From Karalla daura (Eukaryota > Chordata > Actinopteri > Chaetodontiformes > Leiognathidae): a DNA stretch of 64,000 nucleotides. Under the pieces are notes generated by a model. That model had not been told where the DNA came from, ran no database searches, and saw only the letters and a list, made by a program, of their open reading frames with translations. Shown here in pieces: positions 1 to 13,045 of the stretch (within the stretch, counting starts at the first letter, position 1; the number at the start of each line of letters is the position of its first letter). Location of the stretch: assembly GCA_029224185.1 (NCBI GenBank), contig CM055196.1:12712009-12776008 (forward strand), written 5' to 3'. A program made the position numbers and the translations under genes.

Positions 1-363
1 CAACCTCTCGCCTCCATTTCATCGGTCACCTTGTTACTTCGACATGGTCAGAATTTTAACAGTCCCCTTGTTGTCCACCGGTCAGCAGGGGACATCAGAC
101 AGGAGATAAGAGACAACACAAGATATTTATCAAGATCTTAGCCCTCTGTCAATTTCAATTGTGGACCCCTAAAGCCGCTGTGATTAATGTATTTATATCA
201 CTAATAGATCAAATTACTTTGTGAAGTGTGGCTCTTTGGGTTCTGTAAGGGATTGTTACGACAACATATATGACACTGGATTTTGGTGTCATTCTAATTC
301 TTTTAGAGATTGCATAGTTTTTTGTGTTCTCTGTAATCCTGGGCAGGTCACTGGCCTTTCTGT

Positions 364-399
364 GCCATCGTTTATGCCATCGTTTATGCCATCATTTAT
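364..399 (+). repeat. 12-bp minisatellite, three units
   Basis: Unit GCCATCGTTTAT at 364, 376 and 388; the last has one change (G to A). Exact period over 36 bp. Confidence 0.95.
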
Positions 400-512
400 G
401 TTCTCCTCATGTTTGTGTCGGTTTCCTCTGGCTGCTCTGTTTTCCCAAAGAGTCCAAAATCATGCATATTTAGATTGATTAGTGACTTTTGTTTGTCCTT
501 GGGTGTGAGTGA
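399..512 (+). repeat. Degenerate SINE-like teleost repeat, 3' part
   Basis: Matches the recurrent pattern 'gttctcc..gtgt..gtttcctc..ccc..agtccaaaa.catgcat.tttagattgattagtgact', seen also at about 4998, 10888, 12836, 19843, 24026, 30440 and 53107. Confidence 0.7.
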
Positions 513-515
513 GAT

Positions 516-533
516 AGGGTTAGGGTTAGGGTT
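516..533 (+). repeat. Three telomere-like TTAGGG units
   Basis: AGGGTTAGGGTTAGGGTT, directly before a (TG)n run and at the end of the dispersed repeat. Too short to be a relic of a chromosome end. Confidence 0.9.
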
Positions 534-1453
534 GTGTGTGTGTGTGTGCCATTGCTTTTTAGGAGGATGAGGAGCTATGACATATGATTGGCAAATGCAT
601 CAAAATTACAAAATAACACCGGTAATGTTCATGTTTATATGTGTTTATATACTTCCTTATTGGTCTTGACTCCTGTTTGGCGTTTCCATGTTTTCTCCAT
701 GTCAGCCTTGGTCTTCTTCCAAAAACAGGCAAGTTTGGTCTGATTGGGGACCCTTGATTGCCCCTAGGTCGAAGAATCAAAGGTGCCTATATACATGTGA
801 TGTGTGTGTGTGTGTGTGTTTTTCTGTGTGAGCGGGGGGTATATTCCCTGTGTGCTGAGACTAACAGACACCTGCATCACTATGAGGCAGTTCAAGAAAA
901 TAGGTAATACATAGGTAGTTTAAAATAAACAAGGCATTTGGCCCTGACACCATGCAAAATGTAGACAGTTCTGCAATGATGGCGTCTTGAATATTGTTGT
1001 CTTTCGAGTATTTTTTTTTTAATACTAAGACGTTTTGAGGTAGCTTTCTTCCCAAAACAAGTGCACCACAGCTATTTCACATTTTGAATCTGTATATTTT
1101 AAAAAGCCTTTTATGAGCAGTGAAGAGGGAGGAATTGCGGGGGAGAAAATAGGAAAATGTAGTCATGAACACGAAGAATAGAAAAGAAAGGTACCCGATC
1201 TCTCCGGGTCTAACAATAGACACCCAGAGTCAGAGCCAGAGCAGAGTCGATTTGAATTCCCTCACAGGCTGCCTATAAACAGGGCCACATGCTGAGAGTG
1301 ATAAACCAGTGGATTTATTCATCCACCTCATCCTCGCCGCTGCAGCTGTCCACGTTAGCATCCACCCAAGTGAAGGAAACTACAAAAACCAGGGGAGGGG
1401 GACGCTGATAAACTAACTCCATTACTTTATGAAAACAGGCTTCTTTTACGGTT

Positions 1454-1457
<4 letters not shown>

Positions 1458-1541
<84 letters not shown>
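1458..1541 (+). repeat. (TG)n microsatellite, about 41 units
   Basis: Nearly perfect dinucleotide run, then GCGTGTGTATGTG. Source of the Thr/His and Cys/Val shadow frames around it. Confidence 0.98.
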
Positions 1542-1546
<5 letters not shown>

Positions 1547-2714
1547 GTATGTGCCTGTGTGCATGCTAACGCAACACCAGTCACAAAGGTAACAGACAAA
1601 AATTGCGCACATATATTCTGTACATGGTTGTCACAACAGGGGGCCACTCCTCGCAGCAGCCATTTCAAAGGGTGTGTAGAGTGTGTTGGTAAATCGGGGC
1701 ATTACAGGTAACACAGCAGCACTTGAGGTTTATTTCCACCGAAGAATTCAGATGGAAGTAAAAGCACCACGTATTCAACAAATTAATTGCCCTATTAGTC
1801 CCGTGTTATTATGTTCAAGTTCAAACAGGATTAAAGGCATCGGAGTGAGAAGATGATGTGGCGACATTAGATAAAGATGGTGCTTGTGCAACACTTTCCG
1901 CTTCGACACAGTGGAGTGAAGTCAGCCCTCAATCATGGATCAAGGTTAGACTAAAAGAGCCCCACTGTGCATAAAAGTACATACCGCTGTGGGGAAAGTA
2001 AATCAGTTAAATATGAGAGTATCTCCCCCCTTCGCACGTACCTTTTTCACAAACTCCAGGAAGTGCATGACTCATGGTTCACAAACTTGCACTCAAAGTG
2101 CCATAGACATTCACCTAGAGCTGGAGGATTGTGTAATCTCTTTCTCCTTGCATCTGTGCATATTTTGCTTAATGACGTGGACTGGGCATTCGTTTGTTAC
2201 ATGTAATGCATGTAATACATCTATATGCTGAGGTTTGTGGGGTGGTAGTCTGACATGATGCTTCTCCCAGTTGCTCTGTTTTCCAGTCTCACCTCACTCC
2301 CCTGTAGAGCACTGACTGCCACTGACTGAGAGCAAACCTAGTGACACTGATCAAGGCTTCATGTGGACATAAAGATATCTTCAACACGTGCACTCCTGTG
2401 TTTGAGCATTGCACACACACACTGAGAGACACTGAAAAGCAGCCTCTGTGAAAGGAAGATTATTTACTGTTCTTATCTTTCAGACAGCAGACTGTAAATG
2501 TGCCTTGCTCTATGAGAGCAATATTTTAGCCTGGCACCCCGACAGTGTTGTTTATCTGAAACCGTGGAGTTTAAGCACTCAGAAAGTTGCTGCTACTTTT
2601 ACCTTGACACAGCTCAAGTGTTCAGCAGAAGCTCAGGCAGTGACAATCAGGAAAGTTAAACTCTTCAGTTAAATTCTTGCTAAATTCAAAGAGTGAGACA
2701 GTGTTGGAGGGTTA

Positions 2715-2800
2715 CTTAAGTTCAGCTCCGTCTCTGTCTCTCAGCTCCGTCTCTGTCTCTCAGCTCTCTCTCTCTCTCTCTCCCTCTCTCCTCCTCTCTC
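2715..2800 (+). repeat. Tandem 20-bp CT-rich repeat running into (CT)n
   Basis: CAGCTCCGTCTCTGTCTCT occurs twice in succession, followed by CAGCTCTCTCTC and further CT runs. Confidence 0.85.
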
Positions 2801-4997
2801 TCTTTCTCTGTTTCACTGCCTCTCTCTCTGTTTCATCTGGCAACAAAGCCATCCAACACTATGCAACACTTGGCTTGGTGCTTCTGCACTTCAAACACAC
2901 ATCACCTATTCCCCGAACATGTGCACAGGCACAAATGCACAAAATGCAAAGATACATGCAGATGTGCAGGAGACACACACACTCACTCTCTCTCACACAC
3001 ACACACATAAATCTGTTGACTCCTGTCTAAAGGCCACACCTGTTTGGAAGTGCACACATGTTCCAGTAAGGCAGGTGACATATGGAACGAATCTGAGCAA
3101 GGATACAGTAAGAAAGATGTTGCTCTGTTTTTCACGGATGGAATTTGGAGAGGTGGATAAATGCTTGGTTGTAGTCACTGGAAAAGGTTGTTTTTTTTCT
3201 TCCAACAGATCTAACGTTAGAAAGAAAAAGCACAGACTGCATATGCACACATATAGACAGACTTTCTAGTGCAGCACTGATGCTCCTGCACTGTTTTCAT
3301 GCAGGGAAGGGAGGTTGAGAGCCTTATATTATGGACAGAAAGAGAAATGATTTTTTTTGTTTTTGTAAAGACAAAATCAAGGCCAAACACTGGCTTTGAT
3401 TTATCATGTTCTCCATGGAATGAAAAAGTGCTGCAATGTTTGCAGGACGCTTTTACCATTTGATTTATTTAACTTTTCTGCTCATCAATAGGAGCACAAC
3501 ATGAAAGGCGGCCTCTCAAGAGCAGATAATCCTGTCTTTACTGTCACCATCCAGTGACAGGTATGACAAAATATTATTGTTTAGGTTTGGCTCCTTGTAA
3601 ATGAACTGATTGGGCAGATTTGCGGCAAGATCTTCAATTTATGTCATTTAAGTGACTAAAATGGGATTTTTACTGGGCTTTGTGCAGCCGGGAATAGGCC
3701 TTTTGGTCACAGCTTGTATCTACCAAGCGGAATAAGGTCCATTTGCTATTTTCAGTCTAAAGTTGATACGGTAACACAGCAAGGGCAGATAGGCATCCAT
3801 GTGTTTATATAAAGAGGTGATGACATTCTATAATATGACTCATGACTGTATTTTGTGAGATTTACGAAAGCAGAGCTAGGGTCCTGCCGCTGAAATTTCA
3901 AACTATTCCTGTTGCTTTGCTTAGCAGAGCTGAGCAATGTCGGGGGTTAAGGCTTTTATCCTCCTCTGGAACACAACGTATATGCGCATGTGGGCGCACG
4001 TGCACACTCACATGCACAAACACTCACACACACACATACACAAAACCCCGGAGCACAGCAAGACGTTCTATCTGGATTCCACTTTCTGAAGATCAAACTC
4101 CTCACGTCTCAAAGGCGAGACAGTTCTGCTATCCTGCCCTGTACCCAGCAAGGAGGAGGAGGAGGAAGGTGGGAGGGAAAAATGAGAGCTGGGGTGGAGG
4201 CAGGAAGAGGTGAAGGAGAGGTGGGGAAGAGAGCTGGGAGGGAAAGACAAGGTGGTGCATTTCAGTGAGCATACAAAATGATTACCAATTTCATATTAGT
4301 CAGATTTAAAAATCAGGCTAACAAAAGTGTTCAGGCACAGTAGTTCATTGCAAATGTGCACAAGGGTTTATAGCCTATACAAAATCCCTGCAGGACTTCA
4401 AAGAAAGAGGTGGATAGAAGGAGCTTAATTGATACCCTTAGTTTCTGATTCCTGATATTTTAAAATAAATCAGGGCTTCACACCCTAGGAGATGCATCTT
4501 TGCCTCTGCACTGACAAATATTGATGCTTCGTGTGTATTCTACCCAGCCTGCACTTGAACGTCAGTTTCCCTGTTTACCCTCCAGCTATAAAGAAACACA
4601 TGCACACACACACACTCTCAAACACACACAGCCTCACATGAAGGGTGGCCTGACAACACAATGAGAAAGCCAGTGTGTAATACCATGATAGCTAACATTC
4701 TCCTGGGGTATTTACTACTGAACGCTATAAAAACAGATAACAGATAACAGCCTCTTGCGACCTATTGATTAGCAATACATGCCCACAGATACACACAAGT
4801 GCATACACACGCACACACACTCACAAAGACAGACATTTCAACACAATCGCAATGTAGCAAAAATAGTTCACCCTCTATCACCTGCAGTCTTTAAACAGCA
4901 GCAGGAGTCTGCAAGGTCTGTGAGGCTGCAGAGCAGCGCTTTGAGCTGAGTGCTGACACGATCGCGATTAAACATATCAGGAGTAATAAACAAGCAA

Positions 4998-5148
4998 GGT
5001 GGTAGTGAGTACTTAGCACTGTTTCCTCAGAGCAAGAAGGTCCCAGGTATGAGTCCTGGTCGGATCAAGGGCCTCGCTTTATGGAGATGGCACATTCCGT
5101 TTTTTCCCACACAGTCCAAAAACAAGCATGTTAAGAGTCTAAATTAAG
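4998..5148 (+). repeat. SINE-like teleost dispersed repeat (plus orientation)
   Basis: Contains TTAGCACTGTTTCCTCAGAG, CAAGAAGGTCCCAGGTATGA and CACAGTCCAAAAACAAGCATG. In better copies the segment around 'ggtcctgggtttgactcc' resembles a tRNA B box, hence SINE-like. Confidence 0.75.
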
Positions 5149-6169
5149 AGCGATAGTGAAGGGTGTATGTGTCCTGCAAAAATGTTACCTTATGGTTGCA
5201 CAACAGGAAAAGTTTTGCTATGCAACTAGTGTGGCTAAAAGCAAGGAGCAAAAAAGCAAGCGAGGAGAGAGAGAATAACAAGAGGAGGAATGTGTGTATG
5301 CAAGGCAAGGACAGATGGACAATGAGAGAAGGAGAGAGCAAACAGACAAAGATAGACAGCCAAATCCACTTCCCATTGTACATTTCTTCCCTCTTTGTCC
5401 AGGTGCACAGCATCCTTGCTGCTTGCTTTTTTTCTCTCATAAGATTAGCTGCAAGAGGTGACACATCACCCCTGGATTACAGCGCATATAGCTGTTGTGA
5501 TGCTCTGTTCAACACGCCCTTAGCCGCCTTATTAGATTGGCACCCATCCCGTGAACATTTTACAATAGCGCGCTATTCATAGATCAGCTCCTGCCCTTTG
5601 AATTCAGACATGATAAATCCACAGACGGGAGAAACCCTCTCTTTTTCACTCCCAGAAAAAAAAGAAAAAAAAACATCAGAAGACAAGCAATCCTCAGATA
5701 CTAGCAATTAGAGTTGTCAGATTGACCCACGGAAGACAAGGTGACTGCCTTGTGCTGCTATCAGGCTTATTCTGGGTTACAATCCTCACTCCTCACCTCG
5801 CTCGCCTGTCACCTGCGAGCTGACTGCTCCTCAGCAATTTTTTTGGTACAACTCCTGTTTGACATCATCCATACTTTATGGTACATCATTTGGATTCATA
5901 CCCCGTTCCACTTGTTTATGTAAATGCTGATATGAGTATCTGTCACTCCACTCAATAAAGCTATGATTAATGTATGCTGCCCCACATACTTGGTGAACAG
6001 ATCTCGAAGTCTTCGTGGCAGATGCTGCCAGCGGTTTGATAAAAATGCAAAAACGAGCATGATTTTTGTTTTTGTGTTTAGCGGGGTACATGAGGATTTG
6101 AGGTGCTCTGCATGCAAGCCTGAAAGAGAGATTTAGTATTCAGATGACTCATGAGATGATCACTGTCGC

Positions 6170-6171
6170 AT

Positions 6172-6252
<81 letters not shown>
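6170..6252 (+). repeat. (CA)n microsatellite, about 40 units
   Basis: Perfect CA run after ATG and before TTAAAAAGG. Confidence 0.98.
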
Positions 6253-6253
<1 letters not shown>

Positions 6254-9200
6254 TAAAAAGGATGCTCCACTTCAGTGTGTGTATCTTGTTTTGGAGGGCA
6301 TATACATGACAACATGTGGTGTTTTAAAATGCAGCGTCATTATCATGAGTTATGTTGAAAAGTGCCACAAATAAGTGTTCCAGAGAAGCCGGTGACAGAT
6401 GGGCTGAAAATCACACGTGCACACTGAGGCACACACATGCACAGTGTGGAGGTATAGTTCATGTGTTGTGCTTTGTAAATAGACAGAACTAAGTTATTCC
6501 TCTCTGCCTTCTGTTGGATACACTTTCCTTCACCATCCCCTACTGAACAGAGCAAGCTGACACACACACACACACACACACACACATAAATATATATATT
6601 TGCCGGAAGCGTGCAATTACCTGTGTGTATGTGAATGACTGGTGGCAGTGTCATCATGGTGGTTGGAGGATATTAGCCCCAGCAGGAGCGGCTGACATCT
6701 CACTGCTGCCATAGGGCTGTCTAACAGTGCAGAAAATAAAGGCTGGGAAACTCATTAAGACTCATTTACAATGTGTTGCTACTGAGTGCTCTAATTTAGA
6801 CGTGAACCTGACTTCAGATGTGCTCCTACAAACTGTGCGCCAGAATGCAAAACAGATTCATGCCCTGGCCCATGGAGCCACAAATCGTCCGATACTGCAG
6901 AGGGTAAAGAAGAAAGAGGAGAAGAGGAGGAGAAGGAAAAAGAGGAGGCACCATGTCGTTACCAAGTACTTTTTTTAAATGAAGCTTTCACAGATGAACA
7001 CGTTTCTCAACCAGGTGTTGCAACTAATATAAATGTTTTCATCCTGCAGGTGTGTTTAAAGAATTCACCCCTGATGCTGTTATCATTAACAGGTAATTAA
7101 GCTTTAGAGTTGAAGCAGTTCTTTTTACCAGGCTGAAAACCAGTTTATTTCCGATGGAGATATTTTCAGAAAGATGTTTATGAGGATTTGCCTTTGTAGT
7201 CCACACCGTGGTCACTGGAGGAACTGCAGTTTGGGCTCAATGAGTCATCCTAGTTTCCTGTAATAGACTTTTCTGGCCATTATTTACCATCATAACTGCT
7301 AATAAGAGGAGATTATGACCAGGGTACGTATTGACGTATTGTCCATAGTGGCTCTCAGGGCTCGCTCTTTTTTCCTGTCCCTATTTTTTTCCAAGACTAC
7401 CAATGTTAAATATGTGGACATTTGGCATTACAAAACAAATTAATTCATGAATGTAGAATTTGAAAGTAAGTAAGTATTTAAGATACAGTATATGGTAAGA
7501 ACATGGGTCCATCTAACATGTTGTCCATCTAAAAGCATCAATCTTTGTGGTAAACCACCAGTATTTTCTCAGGTCATTCATCCAGACTTAACCATCTATT
7601 CAATATTTAGGTCCAACAGCAATGCCCAGCAGCCAATAAACCATGATATCATCTATTCACATAGGCTCATCTGGTGCACCACAGAAACTGGATGTTTAAC
7701 TTGATCAGTGAGGAGGCCACCTTAAGGCTGTGATTTGAAATTGTACCCCAAGGCTCCACAACACAGTTCGCACATATCCTCCCACCCCACCTACACATGC
7801 ACATACACAAACACACACATGCATTCATGTTTCCTTTATTACAGAGGATGTTATACCTGCTTGCATTCATTTCCTGGAGACCCAAACAGTAACCACAAAC
7901 ACAACTGGCCTAACTCCAGCCCTCACTCTGATCTGAGCCCAAGTCATCATGTAAATATTTCTGTGATGGGATTTTGTGTTTTGGCCCAAGAGGGGAGGTG
8001 AGTACCCACAATGCACATGTGCTAACAGAGTTATGTCCCCATAATGAGATGTGAATGCACTGAGAAACAAACTTAAATGATCCCGAGAAAAAAAAATCTT
8101 GTACTGGCGCACACACACACACACACATACACACACTCTCTCTCACACTCTTTCATGAATGAAATATATCTGAGCTATATGCACTGTCAGCGTATATGCG
8201 CCCGTATGTGTGTGCATACTGGATGTAAGCATTTGCATTTTACTCAAAATGGTTTTGTATGTGTTTATATATTTACTATGTGTGTTGCATGTTTAGCACT
8301 GGGTGTCTTCGTGTCTCGTGTGCTGAATTGCATTTAATGTACAGTAAACGTGCCTGCAAATTGCATAAATGAAAGCACTGGACTCTTGTAGAACACTTTT
8401 GGCATGCCTCCAGTCTCGTCACTGAATGGCAACGTGTTAGTTTTAAACAAGCTCTGACAGTCCGTATTTGTTACCATATATATGTATTAGTTTCTTCTTT
8501 TCCTCTCCTTGTGCATCTGCAATATGGGGCCAAGCTCAGATTAATGTCTAAACTCTGCATGTTGGCAGCTGAAGCACAAACCACATGAAATAAATGATTT
8601 AATAGCATGGGAGGAGTTATTGTATTCTGTCTGTAAACAGCCTGGGATGTGCTGTGGAGACCCAATACCTCCATAACTTCAAAGAGACTTTATCGACTCG
8701 GAGCTCATCTGAAACTGTGGTGAAAGGAGAAGCATTCGGATCTTATCAAGTGACTGGACTCCTCTCCTCACACAGGCGGCCAGACATGGAGACACCGGAG
8801 GCAAAAAGAAGCACAGCTTTACACTGTGAGGTATTGTCAGTCCACACCGGATCTGTCCATTGAGACACTCGGAGGGAGAGAAGAGACCGGCAGCCAGCTT
8901 TTGGAATCAACATTTAGGCATTTTGCTCACACCTCAGAGGATCTGTCAAGTGATGAGTTCACTTTTCAACCCTCCACCATTGCCTCTTCCCAGCGCCTTT
9001 GCACAGAATAGCACATATAATTAGACACACATAATTACACATCCACACACAGGCACATATGGTCTCATCTGTAGTCTGGCTATGTTTTTACTGATTAGAA
9101 GAGGGGAGGTGAAATTAATGGAGGATGGGAAGGAGGAAAAAAAAGAGGTGGACTGAGAGAAGAACTGAAGTCCAGAGAGGGAAATAAATTGTTACAACAC

Positions 9201-10009
9201 TTAAGTTTGTTTGAAATGGTACCAAGGGAAGGTTTCATGCCAGAGCAATTGTATCCTCGATTTTTGTTCAGTCCAACTTGCAATTTTAATATGCAAGAAC
9301 CCAGCGTATGCGTGAGCGAGGGGCACATATGCATGCTTTGTCTGTACAGTCTGGTGGGCACACACACAAAGCTCTAGATTTTATGTGTGTGCCCGTCTGG
9401 GTGTGTTTTTAGTGTGGATTTGAGTATTATCCATTACACTGCAGGGCAATTTGTGTCCCTGAAGGGCACTCTGTGTTGTGAAAGAGCAGAAAAAGCTTTG
9501 CCATTGCCAAGCTCTCACCTGGACAGCTCTTCAAAGCACCCCTCTCAGAGCAGCCATCCCGGAGCGACTGGCATGGGCAGAAATAGCAGCATGAAGGCCG
9601 TGGGTACGTAGCCAGCTCTGACTGAGGCACCCACTTAAAAAAAAACGTGGGGGAGGTAATCTAATCGAGGAGCTAGAGACGCATCCAGTGTCACTGTCTG
9701 CTCAGGAAGGGAGATTTGAATTTTGGGCATGTTCCCAGACATTTTTAACCAATTCGTCACAGCTAAACTTCCTTGTTATTTAAAGTTTGTTGCGAAACCG
9801 TCTTGTTGCCATGTGGCAAAAGGCAGCATTGCACAGAAGGGAGAGTGGATGGAGAGGAAGAACAGGGGAAGTAACAGGCAGAGGAGGTCTACTTCAATGG
9901 AGAGGTTTGTAATTAGCAACTGTGATAATTAACCAAATGGGAGATTAATGGACAGGGATGAAATTATTTCTGTGCTATTTAAGGCATACATGCACAAGCA
10001 GATAACACA

Positions 10010-10260
10010 ATCTCACGCTGGATAATACTGATTAAGAGATAAACTAAAAATACGTGTGGAAGAGCGGAAACCAACGTGCCGCATCGCCGAGCGAAAGCCA
10101 AGCAGATAACTATGTGAGATATGTGGAAGTTTCCGCGGTACAGTGCCGCAGCGGTTTGATGACTGCTGATACCCGAGAATGGATCACCTCATTAATGAAA
10201 CATCATCTTTTATCAAATCGTAACATTAAATATTAAAACGCGTGATAATGAAGCGGTCTG
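10010..10260. promoter_or_regulatory. Candidate conserved non-coding block
   Basis: Complex, non-repetitive, with CpGs (CGCGG, CGCATCGCCGAGCG) next to AT-rich homeodomain-type words (ATTAATGA, CTGATTAAGAG, AACATTAAATATTAAAACGCG). This differs clearly from the microsatellite-rich surroundings. Conservation is not tested. Confidence 0.25.
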
Positions 10261-10338
10261 CCTCCTTAACTGCTCTGAGTGTCAGGAACGGAGAGAGACA
10301 AGACACGTGTGTGAGCACAGGGACACAAACACACACAG

Positions 10339-10371
<33 letters not shown>

Positions 10372-10887
10372 TGCATGTCATTAGTTGATTTAAAGGGCCG
10401 AATCTTCCCCCCTATTCATCATGGAGCACCTTTGTGACTGGCCGCTGCCAGGTCCTGGTGAGTTTCATCAGCGCTGACAGTGGGCATATCTCACTCTATT
10501 CTCTCTCTGATGAGCTCGTGCTCTCTCAGTCTCACTCCAGTAAGGAGACATCCAGCTCTTATTTCCACTGCTAGATGACTGTCATTATCCTAATTTTCTC
10601 GCTGTGAGTGTCAGCATAACTATTGCGTGTGTGTGTGTGTCTCTGTCACAGGCTTATTTTAGAGTCAGACGAGTTAATTGGGATTGGGAGCTGATTTCTT
10701 TTGACTCTGTAGTTGAGATTATAGTTAGGGTTTGGGGGTAAGTCTCAAGGAAATTAATCACGATAGATAGTCAGTGTGTGTGTGTGTCAATGTGTGCACA
10801 ATATGTACTCAGAATCTTATCTATCTATCTATTTACATATTTATGTATTTTTTTTATACATACTTTTTACCTAGCAGTGTCATTGGG

Positions 10888-11050
10888 GTCTCCTGGAGCC
10901 TGTTTGCAGTTCACATAGGGTAAAGGCAGAGAATACGCTCTGGACAGGTCAAAAGCCATACACAGGGAAAACATGCAAACTCCACATAGAAAGCCCTCAG
11001 TCCAACTGGCAATCACACCCAAGCCTTCCTTGCTGTGAGGTGACAGCTAT
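10888..11050 (-). repeat. SINE-like teleost dispersed repeat (minus orientation)
   Basis: Reads as the reverse complement of the same family: GGAAAACATGCAAACTCCAC, AGAAAGCCCTCAGTCC, TTCCTTGCTGTGAGGTGACA. Confidence 0.75.
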
Positions 11051-11948
11051 TTTTATGAGATCACATCAACAGATACACAGTTGCTATATAATCAGTATCA
11101 GGCAAGTACAGCCTCCATTTGTATGATTCTCACATAAGTCATGTTTTTACCGAGGGTTAAGTCAGCTCAGCAGATTTGATAACTTTAATAAAATTCTCAT
11201 CACAAAGGATCCTTGAAGGCTTTTTGGAGCCAAATTAAAATCTGCCAATTTGATACTAACGATGGATTGGTCTTGCTACTAAACATGCAGAAAGCTCCTA
11301 TTAGACTTTTTTTCACTTATCACACTGTTATGCCTTCACTTCATATCCTTGGCTTCGTTTCTTTTCATTTTTGAAATCCATCCACTGTAAAACACCAATA
11401 TATTAATTAAAACCACTAATTAGTCTTTTAGTTAGTATTAGTTTTCATTCCTAGGGGCAGTGATTTTACAATTCCGCGAGATGCTTTACACTCTCTAGAA
11501 TACCATCAGCTGAGTCATTCATTACAGAAAATAATATGATCATCCCAGAACCAATTTTCATTTAGAAAGACAATAACTTCTCTGGCTCTTGTCCAATATT
11601 CGTCAGAAGTATTGAATGAGAGACTGTGTATATCGCCATGGTCAACAAACATTGCGCTTGCATACACCTCTGTGTACATTTCTGTGCCTGTTTCCTAAAC
11701 CTTCTGTAACATGTAGCAGCAAAAAACTGCTCAACAGAGTTTCTGAACGTTTTAACTTTTGCAGCAGTAGTTTTTGAAGAAAATGATGAACGAAATTGCC
11801 CTGGCAATACTACCATCAGACCAGAAAACAGTGTAATCCTGGATTTTGAAGGTGTGGAGGTTATATATTGACCCTCCATCATTCTCCTTTTTACTTCCCT
11901 TTTTTTGGCACAGCCTTGCAACCTGTCCACAATTTTTCACAACACACA

Positions 11949-11972
11949 CACATACACATGCTCACACTCACA

Positions 11973-12006
<34 letters not shown>
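11949..12006 (+). repeat. (CA)n microsatellite, interrupted
   Basis: CACACATACACATGCTCACACTCACACTC followed by about 16 perfect CA units. Confidence 0.95.
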
Positions 12007-12010
<4 letters not shown>

Positions 12011-12419
12011 GACTGCAATAATGACAAACACACTCCAAGAGTACCTGTTGGGACTGACAAACTGTGAGCGTGTTTGCTTTAAGAGATTGAATTAGGTTTC
12101 TGTCTAAAATGAGATACGGTATCAAGCATCTGAAAAGACCTGACACTGGCTCTAAAACTAAGATTGATAGAAATCTTTAGGGGCACAGCGCAGAAACATT
12201 ATTCTTCGTCTTCTGGCACAAAATGAGTTTTTAAGTCGCTACATCTCTGACTTAAGCGGCCAGAATAGCATTGAATCGTTCTATGGTATTTACACTGCCT
12301 AACACTGTCTGCACTTGACCGGTGAGTTAATTAAATTCTGACTAAGTGAATGAGTGAGTCTGTGAATAAGTGTGTCTGTGTGTGTGTGTGTGTCTTCTGT
12401 GTCATGTGACAGGGTCGCT

Positions 12420-12595
12420 GCTTTGCGTCGCATTGATTCGGGCCTCTCCCTCCTCTCATCCATGTACTCTTATTGTCAGAATGCTGCTGCAGATCGCCTC
12501 ATATCATTAATCAATTATTCACCAGTACCCTGTTAATGTTTAATGAGTGAGGCTGCTGCGGTCAATTACTAATGAATTGTGGTCGTGGTGAGAAA
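12420..12595. promoter_or_regulatory. Candidate conserved non-coding enhancer block
   Basis: Dense homeodomain-type words in unique sequence: CATTAATCAATTATTCACC, TGTTAATGTTTAATGAG, CAATTACTAATGAATTG, flanked by CTGCTGCAGATCGCC. No ORF, no repeat. Function inferred from composition only. Confidence 0.3.
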
Positions 12596-12835
12596 GCTCA
12601 GAGGAGAGGCCAAATCACATACTGTACACACACTGTTTGTGTGTGTGCACATGTGTACATAGCTACACATATACACAGACTTCACATTTCTTTCATATTT
12701 AATTGCACTCTTTTTTCGTGATTCCCATTTAAAATGCTTTGACCTGCACATCCATTCAGTTTGCAGAAAGATTCATTTAGCAGGATATAAAAGGCTTCAG
12801 CAGTTGCTGAACTTTTGAATTCGTAGTTGAATTGT

Positions 12836-13045
12836 TTGGTGAATCAGCAATAAGGTCCTGGGTTTGACTCCTGGTTGGACTGCCTTTCTCTGTTGAGTTT
12901 ATATGTTCTCCCTGTGTCTGTATGTGTTATCTTTGTCTACTTCACAGTCCAAAAACATGCATTTTTAGGTTGATGGGGTGTCTAATTTCCCTTTGGGGTT
13001 CATCTTATGATGGCCTGGAGACCTTCCTTCATCCTGCTGGAGACA
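12836..13045 (+). repeat. SINE-like teleost dispersed repeat (plus orientation)
   Basis: AAGGTCCTGGGTTTGACTCC (B-box-like), GTTTATATGTTCTCCCTGTG, CACAGTCCAAAAACATGCAT, TTAGGTTGATGGGGTGTCTA. The clearest B-box copy in the window. Confidence 0.8.

Noticed and set aside
1315..1668. 117-codon frame with long poly-Thr/His
   Set aside because: Simple translation of the (CA/GT)n microsatellite; the same holds for similar frames at about 6144, 8077, 11846, 14540, 32985 and 34279.
5144..5582. Opposed open frames of 106 and 139 codons
   Set aside because: No homology; one overlaps a purine-rich tract and the edge of a dispersed repeat.
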